NCBI RefSeq assembly: GCF_002532535.1
Contig: NZ_NQWI01000051.1
Span: 1 to 34,678, forward strand
From: Candidatus Viridilinea mediisalina
GTDB taxonomy: Bacteria > Chloroflexota > Chloroflexia > Chloroflexales > Chloroflexaceae
Direction of reading: 5' to 3'
DNA length: 34,678 bases
Part shown: positions 30,487 through 34,678 of the stretch, piece by piece
Numbering within the stretch: position 1 is the stretch's first letter
How the letters are laid out: each line of letters begins with the position of its first letter
Notes under the pieces: model-generated
What the model saw: the letters and a program-made list of their open reading frames with translations, nothing else
Databases searched by the model: none
What the model was told of the DNA's origin: nothing
Translations under genes and position numbers: made by a program

Positions 30487-30582
30487 ATGAAGACCAAGAG
30501 CAACGTCAAGGCTGGGGCCATCCGTACGCCGTGGGGTAGTGGTGGCTTTAGGTCGCCCTTCATCAGCTTCAGCGAAGAGTAG
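30487..30582 (+). CDS. Putative precursor peptide 2 (31 residues)
   Basis: Encodes MKTKSNVKAG followed by a 21-residue variable segment rich in Gly, Ser, Phe and Pro (AIRTPWGSGG, FRSPFISFSEE). AGAAGGA lies about six bases before the ATG. The first 30 nucleotides are nearly identical to those of the other two peptide genes. It has the longest core of the three, with several Ser/Thr and one Trp that could be modification sites, but no cysteine. There is no modification enzyme in view, so it may be used unmodified. Confidence 0.7.
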   Translation: MKTKSNVKAGAIRTPWGSGGFRSPFISFSEE

Positions 30583-30608
30583 GCTTGCCGGAACGCATCA
30601 GGCGGGCC

Positions 30609-30628
30609 AGCGGTGGGTAACCACCGCT
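30609..30628 (+). promoter_or_regulatory. RNA hairpin between peptide genes 2 and 3
   Basis: AGCGGTGG-gtaa-CCACCGCT forms a perfect 8-base stem with a 4-base loop, flanked by weaker pairing of GGCGGGCC with GTGCTCGCC. There is no T-tract, so it may set relative expression or mRNA stability rather than terminate. Confidence 0.5.
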
Positions 30629-30667
30629 GTGCTCGCCTGCCGCACGTCAAGATTAAGGAAGAGAGCA

Positions 30668-30742
30668 ATGAAGATCAAAACCAACGTCAAGGCTGGATTT
30701 GGCCTACCGCGCATTCTTACCGGCGATCCCGTACGTCCCTAA
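30668..30742 (+). CDS. Putative precursor peptide 3 (24 residues)
   Basis: Encodes MKIKTNVKAG followed by the variable segment FGLPRILTGDPVRP. TAAGGAAGAG lies upstream of the ATG. The nucleotide string AACGTCAAGGCTGG is shared exactly with peptide 2. The gene ends 63 bases before the secreted protease gene. The conserved N-terminus marks it as a paralogue of the other two. Confidence 0.7.
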   Translation: MKIKTNVKAGFGLPRILTGDPVRP

Positions 30743-30805
30743 CGTGACTTGCCGCCCCGCCCGTTGGAAGGTAGAGGTTGCTATAGGATTCAGAGAGGTA
30801 ATACG

Positions 30806-33226
30806 ATGGAGAGACCCAGACTCAAGCGCACGGGAAGACTCTTTGGTCGCATCGGCGTGGCCTTGCTGCTCATGTTCGTCTTGGTGGTCACGACACTCCC
30901 AGCCCAGAGCGCTCGGCCAAGCCAGAGCGATGCATTGACGCCGCTGTTGCGTAATTTGGCTGAACATACGGGTACTGCACTTGCTGCTGAGGGCGATCTG
31001 ATTGCTCACCTCCGCTCTAGGTTGCTGATGAAGGAGGATGGCTCGCCGCTGGTGCAGGTCTATCTGACCGAGCTTAGCCCGGCGGTCGAAGAGTCTTTGA
31101 GCCGCGCGGGCCTGACGATTCTTGGCCGAGCGCCCGATTACATGCGCGTCAGTGGTACCATTGCGCCCCACGATCTGGCCGCGCTGGCCGATCTGCCCTT
31201 TGTGCAGAGTGTGCAGGAGAGCTTTAAGCCGATGACCATGGGCGGTGCAGCGGCCCTTGGCAGCATGAGCCTGGCCGAACGCACGCAGATGAACCCTGCC
31301 AACGATGACCCCTGCGCGGGGAGCAATGTGGGTGCCTTCACCACCGAGGGTGTGCAGCAGATGCGCGTTGATCTGGCGCGTGCGCTAGAGCTCGCCGGCG
31401 ACGCAAACGTTGATGGCACCGGCATTACCATTGGCATTATCTCCGATTCCTATGATGTTAATCCCAATGCGGGCATGACTGGCCCCGATGATTCGCCCAT
31501 TCGTGCCGCCGACGATATCGCCTCTGGCGATCTGCCTGGGCCGGGCAACCCCTGTGACCGTACCACGCCGGTGACCGTGGCGCGCGAACTGCCCCCAGAG
31601 ATGATTGCGCACGGTGCCCCCAACAGCGATGAAGCGCGCGCGATGGCCCAGATTGTCCACGACATTGCCCCCGGTGCCGAACTGGTCGTCGCGTCGGGCT
31701 TTGGCCCCAACCTGGGCTTGGATATGGCCGAGGTGATCCGCCTGCTCCGTGATGAACACCGCGTTGACATTATTGTGGACGATCTTGGTTTTGCCGATCA
31801 AGCCTTCTTCCAAGATGACCCGGTGGCGGTGGCGGTAGACGAGGTGGTGGCCCAAGGGGTGATCTACCTCTCAGCGGCTGGCAACCTTAATCGCCAGATC
31901 AATGTTGGGACGCCCGATGAACCGAACTTCAAGGATATTAGTAGCTACATAGCCCTGAGCTACCGCCCCACCCCATGCCCGGCGCTGACGTGGCAGGACG
32001 AACCATTCCTGTTGGAGGGAGATTGCCACAACTTCAACCCCAATACGGGAACGATCTCCCCGACCGCACGTTTTACGATCGCTCCGGGGGCTTTCTTTCC
32101 GACCCGTCTGCAATGGGCTGAGCCATGGTATGGGGTGAGTACCGACTTCAATTTCTACTGGGTTGATAGCTCTGGTGCGATCTTCGCGGATTTTGATCCT
32201 TCTACGGATACAGCCATACGCATGAGTGGCGAGCTGCCGAATACTGGCCCCAATGGGACCAATAAGCCCCTTGAGGGCGACGTCTGGCTCGTCAATGATA
32301 GCGCGGAACCAACCGATTTCCACCTCGTGATCGAGCGCAGAAGTGGCACGGCTACACCCGCAATCTGGTTTATGCTACAAGCCAGTGCTGGTATGATTCT
32401 CGATGCCGAGTTCTATGAACCAGACGCCCCGCACACCTCGCCCGACATCTTTGGGGCAACCACCTATGCCCATCGATCCGCACGGGGTGTCATCTCGGTG
32501 GGGGCGGTGCCGTGGAATAATGATAACGTGGTTGAAGCCTTTAGTTCGCGTGCCGGCCCGCTGATCTTCTTTGAACCAATTCGGGGCAATACGCCTGCTG
32601 CGGCGCTGCCCTTCCCTGAGTTCCGCCAGAAGCCCGATCTGCTGGCGAGTAACCGTGGGGCCAATACCTTCTTTGGCAGCAAAGCTACCGGTGTCTGGCG
32701 CTTCACTGGCACCTCGGCGGCTGCCTCCCACGCGGCAGGGGTCGCGGCGCTCGTGCTGCAGCAGGCGCGCGCCAGTGGCCTCAATCCTACCCCAGCGAGC
32801 ATTACCCAGGTTATGCGCGACACCGCACGTCCGGTGCCGGGCTTCCCGCTACGCGCGACTGGCGCTGGGTTGCTTGATGCCCACGCGGCGGTCATGAGTG
32901 TGCGTTCGCCAGTTCCCATCATCACGACGCAACCTGTGAGCCAGAGTATCACTGCTGGTACGGCGGTCACCTTGACGGTGGTTGCTACCGACACACGGCA
33001 GTTGAGCTACCAGTGGTACGAGGGCAACAGTGCTGATACGAGCAACCCGGTTGCGGTTGGGGGCGACAGCCCCACCTTCACCACCGAATCGCTCACGACA
33101 ACGACGAGCTACTGGGTGCGGGTGAGCAATGGGGTAAACCACGTAGACAGCGAGACCGCCACGATCACGGTGGAGGTGGAGGAGACGCCTCTCTTCAGGG
33201 TCTTCTTACCCATCGTAGTGCAGTAG
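30806..33226 (+). CDS. Secreted subtilase-like (S8/S53-type) protease with Ig-like domain
   Basis: About 806 residues. The N-terminus MERPRLKRTGRLFGRIG precedes a hydrophobic segment (GVALLLMFVLVVTTLPAQS), a signal peptide or anchor. The protease domain has Asp near 214 (GIISDSYD), Asn near 360 (LSAAGN) and Ser near 637 (FTGTSAAASHAAG). At the usual histidine site the alignment gives DEARAMAQIVHDIAPGA, with Glu near 276 in place of His, as in sedolisin-like Ser-Glu-Asp sites; this is my alignment. An Ig-like module follows (about 703-792: ITTQPVSQSITAGTAVTLTV, YWVRVSNG), then the end FRVFLPIVVQ. ATG 30806 follows AGAGAGG. Its place after the peptide genes suggests processing outside the membrane, but a general secreted protease is possible. 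Confidence 0.85.
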   Translation: MERPRLKRTGRLFGRIGVALLLMFVLVVTTLPAQSARPSQSDALTPLLRNLAEHTGTALAAEGDLIAHLRSRLLMKEDGSPLVQVYLTELSPAVEESLSRAGLTILGRAPDYMRVSGTIAPHDLAALADLPFVQSVQESFKPMTMGGAAALGSMSLAERTQMNPANDDPCAGSNVGAFTTEGVQQMRVDLARALELAGDANVDGTGITIGIISDSYDVNPNAGMTGPDDSPIRAADDIASGDLPGPGNPCDRTTPVTVARELPPEMIAHGAPNSDEARAMAQIVHDIAPGAELVVASGFGPNLGLDMAEVIRLLRDEHRVDIIVDDLGFADQAFFQDDPVAVAVDEVVAQGVIYLSAAGNLNRQINVGTPDEPNFKDISSYIALSYRPTPCPALTWQDEPFLLEGDCHNFNPNTGTISPTARFTIAPGAFFPTRLQWAEPWYGVSTDFNFYWVDSSGAIFADFDPSTDTAIRMSGELPNTGPNGTNKPLEGDVWLVNDSAEPTDFHLVIERRSGTATPAIWFMLQASAGMILDAEFYEPDAPHTSPDIFGATTYAHRSARGVISVGAVPWNNDNVVEAFSSRAGPLIFFEPIRGNTPAAALPFPEFRQKPDLLASNRGANTFFGSKATGVWRFTGTSAAASHAAGVAALVLQQARASGLNPTPASITQVMRDTARPVPGFPLRATGAGLLDAHAAVMSVRSPVPIITTQPVSQSITAGTAVTLTVVATDTRQLSYQWYEGNSADTSNPVAVGGDSPTFTTESLTTTTSYWVRVSNGVNHVDSETATITVEVEETPLFRVFLPIVVQ

Positions 33227-33245
33227 GGTTGGATGCCAAGGTGAG

Positions 33246-33274
33246 GGTTTGGGAGAGCTTGGCTCTCCCGAACC
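33246..33274 (+). terminator. Hairpin between protease and exporter
   Basis: GGGTTTGGGAGAG pairs with CTCTCCCGAACCC (one mismatch) around CTTGG, 20 bases after the protease stop. A TCTTCTC stretch follows rather than a clean T-tract. It could attenuate transcription into the exporter gene. Confidence 0.45.
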
Positions 33275-33295
33275 CTCTTCTCAGGTAGCACATGC

Positions 33296-34678
33296 ATGAC
33301 CACCAGTTCACAGCTTCATAACTACACCAACAAGCCCAGCAAGGCGCTCGACCTTGCGGCTGTGGCATGGCCATCCGAGCGCCTCGCTGAGGCGCTTGAG
33401 GCGCTGGCCCGCCAGGTGGGGCTGGTGCAGCGTACGCGTGAGGTGGAGGTGTTTGTGCCCACGGGATCTGAACGTGGACGTTGGCTTGATGTGGTAGCAG
33501 CGCGGCTCGGGGTCGAGGTGGAGCCGGTGACGGCCACATTTGATGGTTTGTTGGAGTTGGTGCGCGGCAGTGCCCCGGCGTTGTTGCATCTGCCCGCCTC
33601 GCAGCCGGGCCAAGAGCAGATCGTAGCGCTCGTGACATGTGGGCGCAAGGCGCAGCTCTTGGGGCCGGACGGGCGTCTGGTGCGAGTAGACCCGGCGCAG
33701 CTTGCGGCAGCCTTGGGTGCGGACAAAGAGGCACCGTTGCAGGCCCAGGTTGAGCGCATGCTCGCCCGGGCGAATGTGCCCGAGGAGCGGCGGGCCGTAG
33801 CGGGGCGCGCACTGGTGCGCGAATACCTCGCGGGCGAGGCGCTGGCGGTTGGTTGGTTGTTGCGCCAGCCCTTGGCGGCCTCAATGTTTGACTATGCGCG
33901 CCATTTGCGTCTGCTCAAACCAATGATCGTCGTGGGCATGTTGACCCTCGTGGTGCAACTATTGACCATTCTGACCTGGGCGCTGCTGGGGCGCGAGGCG
34001 CTCAGCGGCGTCTTTACCTGGGCACGTATCAGCGCATGGAGTCTCCTGCTGCTCAGTGCCATCCCCGTACAGATTTGGCTTGTCTTTGCCCAGAGTAAGC
34101 TCGAACTGCTGCTCAGTGCCAGCATTAAGCTGCGCTTGCTGGCCGGCGCCTTTGCGCTCAACCCCGACGAGGTGCGACACCAGGGCATCGGCTCATTCTT
34201 GGGCCTCGTGATTGATGCCGAGACCTTTGATGATCTGTTGGGCTTGGGGACGCTGTCGGTACTCAATGCCTGCGCTCAGCTTGCCACTGCCGCACTCGTG
34301 CTCTTTTATGGAGCGGCAGGGCTGAGCCATCTAGGGCTGTTGGCCTTCTGGTTCCTGCTTGTGGTGGGGCTATTGCTGCTCATGATCTATCAGACCTGGC
34401 TCTGGTTCGAGGTTCACCGCGACATGACCAATCAACTGGTCGAGACCATGGTGGGCCATCGCACTCGCTTGGTACAGGAAGATCGCACCCGCTGGCACGA
34501 GCATGAAGATCGCGCCCTGGCACGCTATCTACGCGCCTCGACCCAACTCGACTGGACGAGTTCACTGATTGCGGCATTGCCGCGCACATGGACGATTGTG
34601 GCCTTAGACATGGTTCATAGTTACTTTACAGTTTGGCGTTACGCCGCCTGCGCCAGCGGCGCAGCGCGTGGCGTAACC
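33296..34678 (+). CDS. ABC exporter N-terminal part with degenerate C39-like domain (runs off the window)
   Basis: At least 461 residues, open at the window end. Residues about 25-145 (WLDVVAARLGVEVEPVTATF, APALLHLPAS, QLLGPDGRLVRVDPAQLAAA) look like the second half of a C39 peptidase domain. The catalytic cysteine expected near its start is absent, so it is a C39-like domain that may bind rather than cut substrate. A transporter membrane domain follows, with helices about 208-231, 245-264, 320-340 and 344-368 and the motif KLRLLAGAFALNPDEVRHQG between the second and third. No ATPase domain is reached. The ribosome-binding site is weak. The last 20 residues look unlike a transporter and come from a palindromic sequence, so the gene may be interrupted. 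Confidence 0.7.
   Translation, partial: MTTSSQLHNYTNKPSKALDLAAVAWPSERLAEALEALARQVGLVQRTREVEVFVPTGSERGRWLDVVAARLGVEVEPVTATFDGLLELVRGSAPALLHLPASQPGQEQIVALVTCGRKAQLLGPDGRLVRVDPAQLAAALGADKEAPLQAQVERMLARANVPEERRAVAGRALVREYLAGEALAVGWLLRQPLAASMFDYARHLRLLKPMIVVGMLTLVVQLLTILTWALLGREALSGVFTWARISAWSLLLLSAIPVQIWLVFAQSKLELLLSASIKLRLLAGAFALNPDEVRHQGIGSFLGLVIDAETFDDLLGLGTLSVLNACAQLATAALVLFYGAAGLSHLGLLAFWFLLVVGLLLLMIYQTWLWFEVHRDMTNQLVETMVGHRTRLVQEDRTRWHEHEDRALARYLRASTQLDWTSSLIAALPRTWTIVALDMVHSYFTVWRYAACASGAARGVT
34639..34678. repeat. Large palindrome at the window end
   Basis: GTTACGCCGCCTGCGCC pairs with GGCGCAGCGCGTGGCGTAAC around AGC, with a few mismatches. It falls inside the exporter reading frame exactly where similarity to a transporter is lost. 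A mobile repeat insertion is likely. Confidence 0.65.

Noticed and set aside
30539-30742. A 67-codon frame covering peptide 3 with an N-terminal extension
   Set aside because: The internal ATG at 30668 has its own Shine-Dalgarno and starts the conserved leader; the extension runs through the 3' end of peptide 2 and a hairpin.

Overview
This window reads like a chromosome segment from a Chloroflexota bacterium, probably class Chloroflexia and possibly a filamentous phototroph relative. That placement is an inference from gene content and style, not from a marker gene. The supporting signs are a SufR-type SUF operon, a CysO/JAMM cysteine route, a wHTH-STAND ATPase, a secreted protease ending in a hydrophobic FLPIVVQ-type tail, and gaps packed with heptanucleotide repeats. 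Most genes lie on the minus strand.

Layout. Positions 1-1230 are a graveyard: heptamer repeats, the C-terminal scrap of a PIN-domain toxin, a 73-bp tandem repeat, a 355-bp element with terminal inverted repeats, and a one-spacer CRISPR remnant. Positions 1230-12815 (minus strand) form a sulfur and iron-sulfur block. Read in the direction of transcription it is sufR, sufC, sufD, sufS, sufU, sufB, a Rieske ferredoxin, a rhodanese sulfurtransferase, a second SufU/IscU-like scaffold, a CysM-type synthase, a JAMM protease, a CysO-like ubiquitin-fold carrier ending in GG-NA, and a MoeZ-like activator with a rhodanese domain. Together they could move sulfur onto the carrier, make cysteine from it, mobilise that sulfur with SufS-SufU, and build clusters on SufBCD under SufR control.

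Positions 13059-17650 hold an HD-GYP protein, a P-loop/winged-helix regulator, rnhB, a methyltransferase and rplS. Positions 17935-20966 hold a ferrous iron uptake operon (two feoA, feoB split into two genes, feoC) behind a promoter with a palindromic operator. Positions 21184-29766 hold a THUMP-like methyltransferase, oppF and oppD without permeases, a CBS pair, pyrimidine-nucleoside phosphorylase, an FmdB-type zinc ribbon, an unknown protein, ruvC and yebC.

Positions 29960-34678 (plus strand) are the most novel part. An arginine-rich 121-residue protein is followed by three tiny genes (18, 31 and 24 residues). All three begin with nearly the same ten residues (MKTKxNVKAG type) and then differ completely. 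After them come a secreted subtilase-like protease and the start of an ABC exporter whose N-terminal domain looks like a C39 peptidase without its cysteine. I read this as a ribosomal-peptide production and export cassette. The exporter runs off the window, and its last bases form a large palindrome.

A second theme is repeats. At least five unrelated heptamer arrays, three or four structural hairpin families and several MITE-like elements fill nearly every gap. They supply or abut the stop codons of at least five genes and replace the ribosome-binding region of others. No tRNA, rRNA or riboswitch was recognised.
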